Shown here: positions 11,701 to 26,200 of the stretch, piece after piece
Layout: each line of letters starts with the position of its first letter
Position numbering within the stretch: the stretch's first letter is position 1
Assembly: GCF_050948175.1 (NCBI RefSeq)
Contig: NC_135199.1
Span: forward strand, 10,792,501 to 10,856,500
DNA: 64,000 bases
Source: Xylocopa sonorina
Taxonomy: Eukaryota > Arthropoda > Insecta > Hymenoptera > Apidae
Direction: 5' to 3'
Made by a program: the position numbers and the translations under genes
The notes under the pieces: generated by a model
Database searches by the model: none
Seen by the model: only the letters and a program-made list of their open reading frames with translations
What the model was told of the DNA's origin: nothing

Positions 11701-14700
11701 AGCCCGATTCCCCGCGGACTTGTCCCGAGGAATCTCCCCGATTCTCGCGACTGATTCGCTTCGAACGTCAACTATTAATCCCCGCGGGGTTCGCGATTGC
11801 GGATCACTGCCAAACGATCCGAGGCGCTCCAAGAATTTTCGAACGTGTTTGGCGTTTCGTGGGTCAACTCCGCGAATCTAACTCTGTCGCTTCTTATTAG
11901 GATCATTCCTCAAAGTGGCATCGTAGGACTCAAGAGGCTCCACGAACCCAGATATCCATCGCCAACTCATTTTGCAACCCTCAATCTTTTCAATTTTAAA
12001 GTCCACTTAGATCGTTTCTACAGTCACAGACACGAACGCTTCTTAAACAATTCTTAAAGACGATCACCATTGGTGGTGTAATACAGTTCCATCGAACAAC
12101 ACTGTACGAGTCTTTCACGGCATACGTACGATCGTTACCTGGCCAAGAGCGAAACAAAATGGCACTCGGCACTGGCCGAGCGCTCGGAGCCAGCAAAAAG
12201 CCGAACCAGCCACGGTCCGTTGATCGGCGGATCGTTATAATTTACGCACTCCGTGCTAATTAACGGCCCGTCACATTTAAAGGAACGACCTCGCGTAAAA
12301 CGTTAACGCGCGCGGAACGTTCTCCAAGCGTCCCTCTTTACGGGGGCACGTGCACCGCCGGATGCGCTGCCTTTTTCATCGCTGGCAGGTGCTGCGCCTC
12401 GCACGAGTTAAATGCAGTTCAGCTTGACCCGGCAGCGATCGACGAACTTCTTTTTCACCTTGAGGCAAAAATAGCGGCCGCGCCGTTTCGACCGCTTTGC
12501 ATGCGATATCTCCGCTTTGCCGGACTCCCCCTTCCGTTTTCGGGGCACGAGATGTTACTGGCTTTCGTCGCGCGTGAAATCTTTTTTAATTAAGGGTACG
12601 ACTTTTCTCTCGCGATCCCACCATCAGATCTCTTTCTCACGTGTTTCAGAAATAAAGAGTTTGTACGTTGGACACTTAGGAAACCCGTGCAGCTCGTTTT
12701 TGCTATTGGATATTACTTTATAGAATATTTAGTTGTCTAGGGATTCCTCTGTTCTATTCGTAGTTTAAGTTCTAGTTTAGAAATTACCATTATTTCGTTG
12801 AAAAGACCGCTGTAAACTCCATTCGAGGTGAATACCATCCACGCGAAACAAATTTTTATTCTAACTATCGCGGCTGATTAAGCATCGAATGATTCGCACG
12901 TGGCGTGCATCTTCACGAGCATTGTTCGCCGCTTACGCAACGCGCTGCGTTTATGGCACCGATATCTTCGGGACCAACGGAACGCACGCGTACGCGCTCG
13001 ATCATCCATCCCCGATTCGTTCGTTCTCTCGCCCCTGGATCAAGGTCCGTAGAGTCGAATTTGGTGCAAGCACGTTTCAGCGCGTGCCATTCTTTTTCGG
13101 CCCTCCTCCACTTTCTCTCGAAGCCGATATTCGAGGTTACGAACGAGGACGCACGAGGCCAGAAATTTAATCGTATTAGTAATTAACAATTCCGGTATTT
13201 GTCTATGAAAAGTAATAGAAAAAATTAAAAAGGTTTCTTCTAAACGCAAGCAGTAAGAAGCAAAATGTAAATTTTCATCGTGGTATTCGAAACGAGGAAA
13301 ATTCTCGAGGCATCGATTTATCTTAGAAAACAAAGCGCGTTGTGCTCGAAGCGCGTGTAATCGTTTGAGCTTTTTCTCCCACTGCTCGATTCTCGAATAT
13401 CTTGCAAAATATTTACACAAGACTGAGAAAAGAACGCGTCTCTCGTACTCTGCAGGCCAAGAACAAGTGTCTGACTAAAGGCACGATGGACGTCATCTAC
13501 TTACGCGTTTCTGTTATTTACTAAACATCGTAATGATCGCCCATCGATTCTCTTATTATAAAATCGTTTACGTAACGTCGCTTCCTCGAATTTTCGATCG
13601 ACCCAGATCTGTTTCCTCCAATTTTTTCCAATTTTTTCCTGTCCAAGATTAGTCGAAAAAAAACGAGAAAGAATTATATAACAGCACAGAAATACAACTC
13701 GCGTCGAGGCTTGGTTAGAAGTACGAACGAAACGAATTCGCGTGTAACGTTCGAGCGTCTGGTTAAGTTCGGCTGTCAGGTTCGATCTATTAATATACAC
13801 AGCGAGCCGCCTGCCTAATTCCTAATGGAATATTCGTACAGATTTCTTGGCGTGGACGCCTTAAAAGTATTCGTCGCTGGAGTACAGCCGGCCATTACTT
13901 ATTTCGCTACGAACGAGTTGAAACGCGCGAAGAAATTATTTCGATCGACGTCGAAGGAAGAATCTCATCGCCTATCGCTTTAAGATCAGTAATTTCTTTC
14001 TTATACGTAGGATTTTTCAAAATTGCCGTACTTGAACAAGTATTAGGATCTCAAAACTGCCTTTTAGAACAGCGACTTTAGCTTGGGGTGAAAGGTGCCA
14101 TTTATTTTTATGGTTATCGCACGAAGACTTGATCTCGCGATTAAAATGCATGGTCCAATGCAACGAGATCGAGAAGATACGAAAGTTCTCGTTCCGTGGA
14201 AAGCGACACGTCGTTCGATCAGCTGATCGTCCACGTGCTCCGCGTTCCTCGGACAATATCCGCTGCCCCAGTGAAAGGGGATTGTGAATTGGTATCGGTT
14301 GAATGAGTTTTCGACGGAAAACGGCGGAAGTAAATCCGCCTTGGGATAATCTCACTGCAAGGGAATCTCTATTAGCCATTCGACTGAATACCTGATCGCT
14401 CTTAAGAGTCTATCGTACGAAAAATCTGAGAAAACTCTGAGAAAACTCCAATAATAAGAGCAATTTTTCAACTCTATGCAATCTTCTTACCTTTCCTTAA
14501 ATTATTCTATAGCTGACTTGTCGAAGTTTCTTCTTGAAAACTCCATTCTTCATCGAGTCTCCTTTCGCTCTTCTTCGACGTTAACGTTGCTTCCTCAAAT
14601 GTTGTACTCTTCTCTAATTTTTTTATTTTTTGAGATCTTCTCGTCGATGTTCGAGCGATTTTCAGCGATCGTCTCTTCGCGATTCGAGGCGAAATTATTT

Positions 14701-16909
14701 TCCACTTCGAGGCACGGGCGTAATTGATCGAGTCTTCGAAGAAAAGGCGCCACTCGCGGCAGAATTTTTCGTACGCGCGAAAGAACGACCGCGGTAAATG
14801 AAAGGTGGCATTATTCGTTCGATTAACGAGGCCCTTCGAACGTTTCGATAACTTCCTTTTTATTCGGGCACCGCCGCGAAGTGTTCTTCAGCGGCGCGCG
14901 TTCAGACAGCATTAAACGACGCTACTCCCGGCTTTTTCTTCGTCCGCCACTCGAACGCTCTTCTCGAAAAGTGGCCACGGCCAATTAGAATGTTCGCTCG
15001 AGTGTTTCTCGCGAATACTTTTCCGGGGTTCCTTCTTTCGCTTCCTCGCCAGCGCTGATACGCGTTATTTCGATGCGGCAATCAGTCAGATTCTTCAAAT
15101 AACTGTCCTTTGTTGAATTTTTAACAGGCTCCCCGACTCTCCTCGCGCAACTTCCCAAAATGGCTCCCAAATTGCGCGCGCAGACCTTCGAACTCCTATC
15201 TTTAGAAGGATCGACCTCCGAATTTCTATTCGAACGATTTCCAAATCGAATCACACCGGTATAGCGATCCACGACGACACTGTCGCGCACACGCACTCGT
15301 TGAATTTTAAATAGCCAGGAACACCAACCTAATTGGCGCCAGGATGCCCGGCGAGTGTAAACACCGATAAGACCGCGCTCCGTTCTGTCGTCGAATCGAT
15401 TTCTATCGACGATTCGATCCGATCGCGGACTCCCATCCCCGGTCTGGATCAGTTTCGCAAGGTATTTACTATTCGATTCATGGAATTGCAAATCGCCCAA
15501 GAAAATATGCCTTGAACGCTTCGCTGGAATTCCGTATTCGTGGCGTTCGACAAACGTTACACCTCTTCCAGGAAACGCAAGTAAATATATCTTCGAATCC
15601 TTATCTTCGCCCTCGTATTATCGCCAGAGACTAAAATGTTGTCCGCAGCGGTCGATGTCTCCTCGTCCCCTGGTCGTTGACGGTAGCGAAAGTCAACCTC
15701 GAAAGGAAGAGCTTTTCGAAATCCTTTCAGGCTCAACAGGAGACCCTTTCCTCCAGTATCCTCGGATAAATTGAAGTGTTTGTCATCGATCGTATCCTCG
15801 CGCTAGTTTCCAGAAACTCGGGCAACCTCGTGCCACTTTCGGTCGGAGCTGGTCGACAAGTGCGGCGCGCTCAAGCGGCCGGAAACGGTCCCCGAAAGGA
15901 GGGCTCCGCTCGCCGTTTTGAACCGCGGTTGTTGCGTGGGGTTGCGGACGAAGGAGGGCCGCACGCAGCGACGGCAACAACACTTCACGGGATACTGACA
16001 AGCCAGGGCAGAAGAGGAGCCCGCGACGATGCCATGTGACCGTCATTCGTGCTCTCCTTCTCTCCTCTTCACTGCCACCACCCACGCATCTGGCAGTGGC
16101 CAGAAGAAACGCCCATGTGTACAACGGCGGCGTTATTTCGAGATAAACAAGGAGGCACGACCGGGAGGCCTGCGAAACCGTAGAGGACCCGCGTGTGTGC
16201 GTGCGCGTCTCAAGAGCGTAAAAGGGAAACTGAGGGTATGTTCCTTGAAAGGCGAGAGGTAGACGCGTTTCGACTAAATATAATTTGACGCGCGGTTCGC
16301 TTTTCAGCTGCCGGTACGCGCCGCGTGCTTTCGTTGCCAGCTAACCGATTTTCAGTTAGGTATTCGCAGGAATTTTCGAATCTTCGACGGGTTTCAGGTG
16401 GCTCGATGCAAGTTCTTGTTTTCTAGTTAGAGATGATCGTTAATTGCCAGCAGTAAAACATGTACATAAGGGGCGTACTGTTTGGAGGTAGAGCTCGAAA
16501 AATAATCGCTCGAAATTCGTATCTTTTAAAAATCCTGGAATAAATTTAAATTTTCCATTCCAATCAAACGCTTAAACATCGCAAAATAGTTTGCTATATT
16601 CCCAATTATAAAAAACCTCTCTCCACGTCCACTCGCAATTAGCCACTCCGCACTCCGCCACAATTACTAAAAAGAGAAAAAGAAGAACCCGCGTTGCACG
16701 TCATCGTAATCAGTTCCAATTCGCCGTTCCCTACAATGAATCAACAAAATCTAGCGACGGCCCGATCAACAACAAAGCAGAACAAAATTATACCCGGCAC
16801 GCGATCGAATTTGCACGCGCGCTCATTATTATTATCTTCCCCCTCGTGCTCCACCGTTTCATTAAGCCTTCGCCTTCCGGCCAGAGGCAGCATGCGCTCG
16901 AAGCTCAAC

Positions 16910-16971
16910 GAAAAAAGGAAAAAAAAAGAAAGCAAAAACTGGAAAAAAAAGGGAAAGAGAGTAGAAGAAAC
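16910..16971. repeat. Polypurine tract
   Basis: About 62 bases of the plus strand are almost only A and G (a few C/T interruptions). Such asymmetric tracts can form triplex DNA and are poor in stop codons on the complementary strand, which explains the overlapping open frames recorded here. Confidence 0.7.
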
Positions 16972-17008
16972 TTGAACGTCGAGGAGATGTTCTCGATCTC
17001 GGTGGAGG

Positions 17009-17118
17009 GTGCACGGGCGCTCGCGCGCGTGCACAGGCCGACGCAAAGCGTTTCAGCTGGGGTAAGGTTAGTGCTGCGCGCGTGCACGCTTGCGTGTCTG
17101 TCACGCACGTGCGTACGG
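17009..17118. repeat. Alternating purine-pyrimidine (Z-DNA-prone) region
   Basis: GC/GT/CA-alternating blocks are packed here: GCTCGCGCGCGTGCAC near 17019-17034, GCTGCGCGCGTGCACGC near 17073-17089 and CACGCACGTGCGTAC near 17102-17116. The region sits directly after the polypurine tract. A similar but smaller block (GCGTGTGTGCGTGCGCGT) lies near 16191-16208. Confidence 0.6.
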
Positions 17119-20100
17119 AAACAGAGCGGAGCGTGTATTTCCTCCTGGCTGGTTGTGGGCCCTGCTCGTAGCCCGCGTTTCCTTTCGACGTTGCCCATCG
17201 TGACCCCTTTCGCGGCCATGGCTACCACCCTCTCCTCTCCCCTTGAAACCTCCACCTGGCGATAATCACCGCGACGATCCGCACGACGTACACACGACGA
17301 GATTGCACGGTCAGGGAGTCGTTTATCTCGATTAATCACAGAGCAGTGGCAAGTATATAATGCGGTTCGCGTTTCGCGTTTCGCTCAACGTACGAGGGAG
17401 AGTTCATGAAATGAGGAGATCCGCGGATTTGTCGTGAGATTTTTCATTCTCGCGTTGAGATCGTTTGTGGCTCTCTGCGTGGTGGAATCGTACTTGCGAA
17501 GTTGACGTTGTTCTCCTCTCTTTGGGGGATTTATTCGAATTAAGTGGAGTTTATACATGCATGTGCTTTTTAGCACGAGATATGAATGAATTACGGTTAA
17601 CGTTTGAATTTTAAGGAGGGTTGGATCGCTTCGTAGTAACTGTTGCTTGAATTATTTATGGACTTGGCGTGCACTTCGATATCGCGAGACGTCGAGCCAT
17701 GGGTAACCTCGTTACGTACCACTTGTTAGAAAGTTGCGCCATGAAATGTACGTACTCCACCCTTGCTGCGATATCATTTACGGGGAAAAATGTATGAAAA
17801 TTTCCAGCAATAACGTCAAATAAGTTTCATGAGAAATATTTAAAAAATTATATTTCATGGCTAACTATAAAAGAGCAACGATTACACGAAGTCATTTTGT
17901 TTCTTTTTCTTCCCAAAAAGATTTTAAGAAATCGATAATTATGTTTAATTTTGATGCTTATAATAGGACTTGGAGAACAGAGAAAGGGAGTTTGTTTTCT
18001 CAGAATTATAAAGCAAGACGAGAGCCAAAAGTGGCAGTGATTTACTGCTGGCGAAGGTTCGAGTGTTCGTAGAGTTCCTTCTTGCCTCTGTTCTCTTCGG
18101 CGTAACGCGAAACACGCGAACGGCGAAACGGTCGATTTTCCTGAATTCGAGGAAACGATTCCAGCCAGTACGTGGCTCGTGCTGTCACGTGCCACACACT
18201 CGAACGTTGAAAAATGTAGTCGCTTTTCGTTTGCCAAGCCGATCCGCCGGCACTGGGAGAAAGGAGGGAAGGTTGACATTTGGCTGACACGTGTTCACAC
18301 GTTTCAACGACTCTCGTTTCCGGTACCCCTTGTCTCTCTAGGAATCTGCAATTTCCATGCGCACACAGGCGAGAGCTTTCGTCGCTAATACCAATGTGAA
18401 AAACAGGAACTTTTTTCCCAGTTATTTTATATGTTTCAAATCCATGAAACATATGTCTCGGAAAAATGTGAACCTAGTGCTCTCGCGACCCAAGAGGATT
18501 TTCTCTGTACATACACCAACGAAACTCCTCGACCGATCTCATTTCCCAAAAATTCTTAAAGTAATTACACACGCAACTCCACCCTTTGATCCACCGTCAA
18601 AAGATCGTCCCACGCGAGGATCAGCTGAAAAGGACTCGCGATATCGCGGCTGTAACGACCGACGAACGTAATTTTCCGCGTACACGCTTAATATTCCGGC
18701 TCTCGATCGTGAACGGTGGTGGTTGTCCCGGAGACCGAGCACGCTGGACGTAGCTACCGGAAACCGATGGAAATTCCGCGAAGGCGCGAAAACAAAGCGT
18801 CCCACGAGGTCGCGGGAAGGCCGTAGGAAGCTTTCGAGCTTTAACCGTTGAAACCGCCATCCACCGAAGACAATGGCCCTAACAGCTGTAAGCGGAGGGT
18901 ACCGATAATCAGCGGCGTCTTCGACGGGGACGAGCCGAATGCGTAACGAGCACCGCGCATTCAGTCACGTTTCGGTGTCCTCTTCTCTTGCTGCCTCCTA
19001 CTGCCGCCACCGCTCCTCGACCGTCATCGAGCCGGTGGCAATTTGAATTTCTAATGACGTACGAGCCTGGAGAGGATTATCCGCGAGCAGACGTCGCCTT
19101 CGCCGCTTCTGCGAACGCGCACGGTAGCACCCAGGACGCGGGGATCCTAAATTAAGGCATCGCCAAGCGGGCCACCAGCAATCGCTGATGCTGTGTCTTC
19201 TTGTAGCCACTCTATATCGTTCTATATTTTACAATAGCTAATTTTTGCGGAGAGAAGAAATTTCCGTACTCGCAAATGGAATTTTATTGTCGCAGTTTAA
19301 AGAACTTCAACAATAACTGAGCCATCTAAAGGATGGAGATCATCGAATCCATGGAAAGAAGGATTCACGCAGTATGGATAGCAATTTTGTAAATTCCGAA
19401 GTCTCTTCTAGAATTTCAACTATTTATATTTTAATTTTCAATGCCAGAAGCAATGCAAAAAATTCATGAAAGAGTACTTAGACCTATGCAATGTCTCACG
19501 GTAGCAACTAATCGCATGGAAAACCGTAACGAAACAAATGGACCGTGCGATGCGGGGCGTTCGTGCTGGCAGTCATATAAAAATAGATTTATTTCGCGAG
19601 ACATCGACGCGCAATTAAAACGGCTGAATACGACGGCGATGAATAGACGGTGAAATAAAAGAATCGCTCTCCCGTGCGATCCCTCGGTTAATTTTCAATC
19701 GAGAGGAGCCTGGGGGTGGCGTAACGCGTGGGGAGCTCGCGTGAACCGGATGTTGGGCGGTACCGGGGGATGAAAAGTATGTCGGCGCGCGAAAGAGCAT
19801 CTAGACGTCACGCAACCCGTTTTACGTGGAAGTATGCCACGATGCTCGTGCTGCAATCGTTCTCCAACTGTTCTCAGCGATACGAGTCAATCTCTCGATC
19901 TCTATGATTTACATTCTGATAAACATTTTTAGTGTTTTTGTGCATAATTATAGTAAGATTCATCTATATTTTTTTTTCTTTATTGTTCGTTTATTTTAGT
20001 TTCATTTTCATTCGAGATATATATTTGAAGAATTTTCTGTACGGTGGATTATACTCCCGGATTATTAAAATAACTCCACGATTAATAAAGTACTCGAGAA

Positions 20101-23100
20101 TTCTGGTGAAAATTATAACAATTTGAAACACCTTCGAAATTTACTAAAACCCGTCGTGCTTTAGATTTTTCTTGAAATTCTCAGCAGTCGAAATATTGAA
20201 ACAATGCACAATCACGAGGGTTATTAAAATATTTCATCGCTAATAAATCTAGTTCAATATATTGCAAAATTGAAAAAGTAACGAGAGCTCTAAAGTTGCC
20301 GTCGAAGGTGAAAGAATGAATTTTCCATTTTACGAGATGGAAGATTGCCGTGGATGGAAAATATTGCCGGCAGAAGGAGGAGACTTTCGTCTCGGCCGCG
20401 GAAATATCTTTTTTTTCCTCGATGCAAAGTAATAAATGTTATTTCACCGAGGGAGGAAAAAAACAAAAAGGGAGGAATCGATCCGCGCGAGAACTGGTTT
20501 AAAAATCTACGCGAGATGCAAATCCGTGGGCGCAGTTCGACGTTCCGCCTTTTATTACAGTCGTATTTCCGCTGTCGTTTCCACGTCGCGGGGAGTTTCG
20601 CGTTTCAAACTTCCCCATCTCGAAGCTTTACCGCGCGCAAATGGATGGCAAAGAGTTTTAACGGTGGAACGTCGGTATTAAGACAGAAAATAGACTTCCA
20701 ACGTAACTCTGCCATTCGAGGAATTCCAACTCCCTTATTCCTTCTGTTCCTTTTGAATCATACAGAAAAAAAGGAACAAATGAAAACTGTCAGTAGATTC
20801 ACTATTCAACCTCATTATATTTTCGAAAACTCGTTTCTCTCCATTTTCTCCGTAATTTTTTTACGTTTCATTTAATTAAACGACATTAATTACTAAAATT
20901 ATTTAAAGGAGAATATATGAAATTTCAAACTTTAGGCGATTATTAATTTAATCAAAGTAGAGTGGCTCTTTAATTTCTCGTAATTTTCAAAATTAAATTT
21001 AATTACGAGAAGAATATATATATTTCATGATTAAACGGCACGCACCACGACATTTTTACGTTTAACTTTTCTGATCGATAAGCGAGTGGCACGTGGCAAA
21101 CAGCGATCGGGATCTGGATCACTCGGTCGGTAACGTCGCGAGGCAAGGTTCGAGGTCACGTAGCCGCGAGTGAAAGCCACAAGTCTCTGGAATCTCCGAC
21201 GATCGAGACGCAGTAATGCGTCCACGTCGATTCTAGTCGTGTCTGGTTCACGTGGTAAACAAATTCCACGAATCTACGCAATCAAAACAACCCAATAAAA
21301 ATCCCCCTTCTTAAAAAAAAAAAGGAAAAAAACCCAAGAGAACAAAAATTTTCCATTGTCTCGTATCGATGAACAGTGACCGTTCTCCGGTGTGTTTGTG
21401 TTCGAGTAATAAAAACGGAAAGCAGTGTCTGAGATGTCGAAACGTTACCAAAACTTAATCGCGGAAATGAAACAAAGTAAAAAGTGAGTGTTGTATAATT
21501 ATAGTAGAATGGAAGGAAACACCTTGATTGCGCGTAATGGAGTTTTCAATTTTACGCAACGAGATGTGACGCAGTTGTATAAATACGTATGTCTGCGTGA
21601 AAACGTGACGTGAATTGTCGAATATCGTTCAGAGTATGCCAATTAAGCAGGGCGACTATTTATGTCGCTTTGGGGAAGATTATTGCGTATGAACGGGTTA
21701 ATTAAACAGCTTTAATAACGGATCAACAAGTATTAGGAAGCGGGGGCAAGGATTTCCTGTCCCGTCAGGCACGTTCGTTTCAATGCGAATGTTATGTACC
21801 TTGCTTGTGCGTCTGGAGGCTGCGAAATTGCCGCGGGAAATGTTACGCGAAAGTTTCACGGTTGAACGTAAAGTGTACATCCACGCTTTATCTGATTGCG
21901 TAACTGGAAATTAAACGAATCGAGACATCGTTTTAATGGTGATCTGATTCGGAATTTACATTTTCAGGGGAAGCGCAGCGGTGACGTTCGAATCTCTGAT
22001 AATTGTCTCATGGCACGAGGAACACGCAACACGCGATATCTCGTGATTTATACTCGTGTGCAATTGTCACAAGCTTTTTACTTTTTGGCTAATTATTGTG
22101 AACGAAAAAGAAATGATATATTTAAATATTTTACCGTTGAAATATTGTTTATATGTTTGATTCATTATTGGACGATATATAGGTTTCAATACTTCCCCTA
22201 AAAACATGATTTACAGTACATATATTTCGTGCAGAGAATGCATAATGCTATTTTAAAATGCGCACAACGAACAAGACCCTGAAATGACTTAATTCGCTAT
22301 AGAATACCTCATCACGTATACACTCATAAATCAAACGTAATTTCCAAATCGTGTTCTCGAACTACTCTATCCCGCATGAATCAATGTAAATATTAACAAC
22401 AACCCAAACATAATCTACAAACCATCTCCCCAAAGTACTCTATTTTATTCGACCATAAACAATTTTAATTCACCCTGTTACACGACGATTACGTCTTATC
22501 AGATCCATACCCTCAAACTACAACCCATAAAAATAAAGGTAACCAATTAAATGGCCAGTATTTAAATCAATCTTCAACTAAGTGTAAGTCGAAAAATAAT
22601 TACGTTTCTGACCGAATGGTGCTTGTTCAGTTGTCAGTGGGGGCTTCAAAGGATATAAACCCTTCACATTTAAATTAAAAAAAGAACTCAGTAAAATAAC
22701 CGTATACCCATCTGTCCAGGTGGTAGCTTCAGCTGGTAAACGAGAAATCGCGAGTCGAAACGGCCGTGATCCGCAGCCCCAACAGGGTGAGACCGGGTCC
22801 AGAGTGCGCAGGAGCCTTGAACGGAAGAGGGGCGAGGTGGTCGACGATCGACGGAACCGTCGCGGCGTCGTCACTGTGCGCGCGTCGCTCGCCAAAGGGT
22901 AGAGGAGGCGGCGGGGTTCGCGTCCGCTGGATTGCGCACACGCACGGAATTTCCCGGGAATCGGGTCTTTCCGGGTCTCTCGACACTGTACACTCTCGCT
23001 CGGCTCACTCGAGCGTCCGACGCGCGACACGGCAACAGGTGACGACCGGAAGCCGACTGGAGGATCCTCGAAACGACCAGAAGCACAGAGACCAGGCGCC

Positions 23101-23135
23101 GCGACGCCGATCCACGCGACCTTGCTCGCGCCAAG

Positions 23136-23236
23136 AATCAGTGCCAGTAAGATTTCGCGGGGTTACGCGTTCGAGAGAGGTACGAGGGGTTGGAAGCGGT
23201 TCGCCAGGAAGGAAACGGAAGTAGCAGCGAGGGAAA
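23136..23236 (+). promoter_or_regulatory. Putative Jdp 5' UTR / start region
   Basis: A TCAGT initiator-like pentamer lies at 23138-23142, about 95 bp upstream of the Jdp ATG. No TATA box and no DPE at +28 is seen. The surrounding 22.75-23.2 kb is CpG-dense and free of upstream ATGs over the last 200 bp. The real start site could lie anywhere in this CpG-rich block. Confidence 0.3.
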
Positions 23237-26200
23237 ATGAGCGTCGAGGACGCCATCAAGTATAAACCGAGCGAGGAAGAGGATTACTACGCTCTACTCT
23301 CGTGCGACGAGTCGTCGACGGTAAGTTTTGCACAGTTTTTCTGTCTTTCTGGTTCGAGTCTGTTGGTTGTTCGTTATTGACGTGTTGCGGTCTTTGGGAA
23401 ACCTGGAAGAGTGGATCGTTTGGGTTATTTTATGTTTGTACAGATCGTTTGTTTTGACGCGTGACGGTTCTCTTTGGGTACGCTTTCTCCTTCGTGAAAT
23501 GATCGTTCGATTCATTTCTGGTACTCTGGTGGTGTTTTGATTCGCAGTAGGATTTTGTTGATGTGTCTCTATGGTGATATAACCGCGATTGCTTCGCGGA
23601 GATCTCCGCGCGTGGTTCCCGTGTTTCCTCGCACTCCGTTATTCCAGTCATTTACATATCATCGCATTAAGTCGTTTAAGAATCTATTCATGTCGATTTA
23701 AATCAAGTTTGATATCGTTCATTCCAATGTTACTCAAAGTATTCCACCTTCATCATTCATTTCGACGGCAGACCTTAAAGACTTCCAAACGTTCCAACTC
23801 GCGAAAGGGATTCAAACGAGCATAGTTGCTTTACTTAATTTCAAATTACTTTGAAACCTCGTTCTCCAAACAACCAGCGTGCTATTCAAAGAACAAATTG
23901 CCCCCTTAATTAACTTTTAACAGTCCCGGCCGAGGCAATTATCACTCGCAGCTGTTTCGAGCAACGGAACTGTATCATCCCAGAACGATTAAAGAATTTC
24001 CAACCCCCGTGCTTTCGAATACAGTTCGAGGACGCTTGGAGGTTCTCGTGCAATGGACGCGTGCGACGATAACACGCGTCTGTTTAATGCACGTATCCAT
24101 CTTCCAGAGTTACGTCGGGTTAATTAACATCAGCGTCGAGCGGGCGCCGCCGGGGGATAATCGCATCAGCGTCGCGCGCGACTTTAATTAGCGCTTTCAC
24201 CGTGCACCCCCGATTAGCATTGGTCGTCGATCGATCCACGCCTCGTCCGACGAAAAACACGGGAATCGAAAATGCGATTACTGCGCGCGATCGATCCGCG
24301 CCACGTCGGATTCGAAACGAGGAAAATCGCGATGGAAATGGGCATCGTTCGGTGTTTTCCGCGATCCGCTGTACGAGGAATAGCCTCGCGGCTATCGAGA
24401 GGGGCGGTGAAATGTTTATTACGGGATTATCGTGGCTCGTGAACAATGAGCGTATTTGTTGCGCTGTTTTGTGCTCTTTTGTTTTGAGAATTTTTAATAG
24501 TACCGATAAACGAAACTGGAAAATTTTTAATAGTCGCAGTGGAATATCCTTTGAAGTGAACGTTTTATTCTGAAGTAATTAATTATAAAGGAATGCTTGG
24601 AATTTCACAAATCTTTTCGAATGTTCGTCCCACATTTCATATTACTCCATACAAACTTCTACGGTATTTGTAAAATTCTAAAGGAAAAGAAAATTCAAAG
24701 AACAGAATCACCACGATCAATCATATCGACGTTGACCTTTTTGTGCCGTCAGAAAATTGAGAGACCGTCACCAGTTGCAGTTTATCGGGTTAGAATTTTC
24801 CTAGAAATCAGCCTGAAGTACGCAAACTGTTTTCACGCAACGAAGCCGCGTCAAAGAGTCGATAACGGGTTTCGTAATCGGCGTGCACCGCGAAGAATTC
24901 ACCCTTTCCAAGGAATTATGTCACCGTTCGACTTTCTCTCGGTTACTCCGGAGATCCGCTAAAAATAAAGCGCTGTCGCTTTAAATAAAACCCGATGGAG
25001 TTAATGAGCGATCGCGTTCGGCTGTTTGCCGTCGGCGATCCATTAAGAAATTGTACGCTTGTCAAGCGAATTCGATAAATTGCTTGGCAAATATCAGTCG
25101 TCCGCGTTTGCCGCGGAATCGAACATCACCATCGATTTATCTTCCATTATCGCTGTGTAAAATAGGGAGAACCGTATGGGCACGTTGAGTGTACTTCCGT
25201 CGAAATTTGGAGCTGTTTATTTTTCATATGGTGCGTTCCTGAGAATCGTTTTAGAGGAAACTTTGTAAAGTCCATAAATTTTGCTGTTCTTCTTAAAAAC
25301 AGCGCTTTTATCGCTGGTCGCGAGATTCCTAAACGTGATTTCTCGCATCCTACATAATTTTCGAGGATGTTTCTCGTGTGAACCAGCAGCATTTTTGCTC
25401 TACCCTTCATTATCGCGATGCTAAGTAGTGAAAATTGCTCGGAGATATCGATCATGGGAATTTATAACAGTTTCCGTAGCTTCTGTGATTGTTAAAGAAC
25501 AACTATCTTATCCGTCGTCTCTTCGAGAGAATCTTCCGCGGATTTAGCAGCATTTTTTAACTTCAACTTCAAATAGATAGTAACAAGCATTGAATTCCAA
25601 AAAAGTCAGAAACCTTGCGCAACTCTTCAAGGTTTCCTGGGAAACGTACGAACCCAGCGCGGCCATAAAAACCGCGAACGATTCGTTACGAAGAAGGTAA
25701 AGTTAAAATTGTACCAAGCGAACGACTCCCTCGGCACTTCCAAAGTCATCGCGCGTTCTCCAAACGTCCTTCAGCCGCCACACTTCCTCTCACCCAAAAA
25801 AACCTGAAATTCCTTCAAGAAAAAAAAGAGAAAAAAAACATACGCGAATTACAGGTGGAACAGATCACAGCGGAGTACAAAGTGCTGGCGTTGCAGTACC
25901 ACCCGGACAAGAACGAGGGCGACAAGGAGGCCGAGCGGAAGTTCCAACAGCTGAAGGTTCGTTTCCTCTCGCGGCGGCTGACGTATGCTCGCATGATTCA
26001 TCGTTAAGTCGCACGATTGCTCTCGTTGCCTTGATTCACTTCGTACTCGTTGTTACGACGTGGTCGATTAACGCGACCGCTTACGAACGCGTCTGTGTCC
26101 GGTTGAACGTAACGCGGAATTATTTCTCGTCGCAGCACGCGAAGGAGGTTCTCTGCGACCCTGAGAAGAGGAGCAACTACGACAAATGGAGGCGTAGCGG

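Larger units (their letters stand above)
8719..22600. other. Long stretch without a recognised gene
   Basis: No recognised domain and no phase-consistent exon chain is seen on either strand over about 14 kb. Upstream non-coding exons of the minus-strand gene should lie here. The longest open frames (171 codons at 14985-15500 minus; 176 codons at 20345-20875 plus) show no family signature and have overlapping open frames on the other strand. GC-rich parts (about 15.8-17.3 kb and 18.9-19.2 kb) alternate with AT-rich ones (about 19.9-21.0 kb and 22.1-22.6 kb). Confidence 0.45.

Noticed and set aside
14985..15500. 171-codon minus-strand open frame
   Set aside because: No family signature and no exon context; Arg/Ser-biased composition is typical of random CpG-rich frames.
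20345..20875. 176-codon plus-strand open frame
   Set aside because: Composition shifts along the frame from GC-rich to AT-rich with no domain; likely chance.
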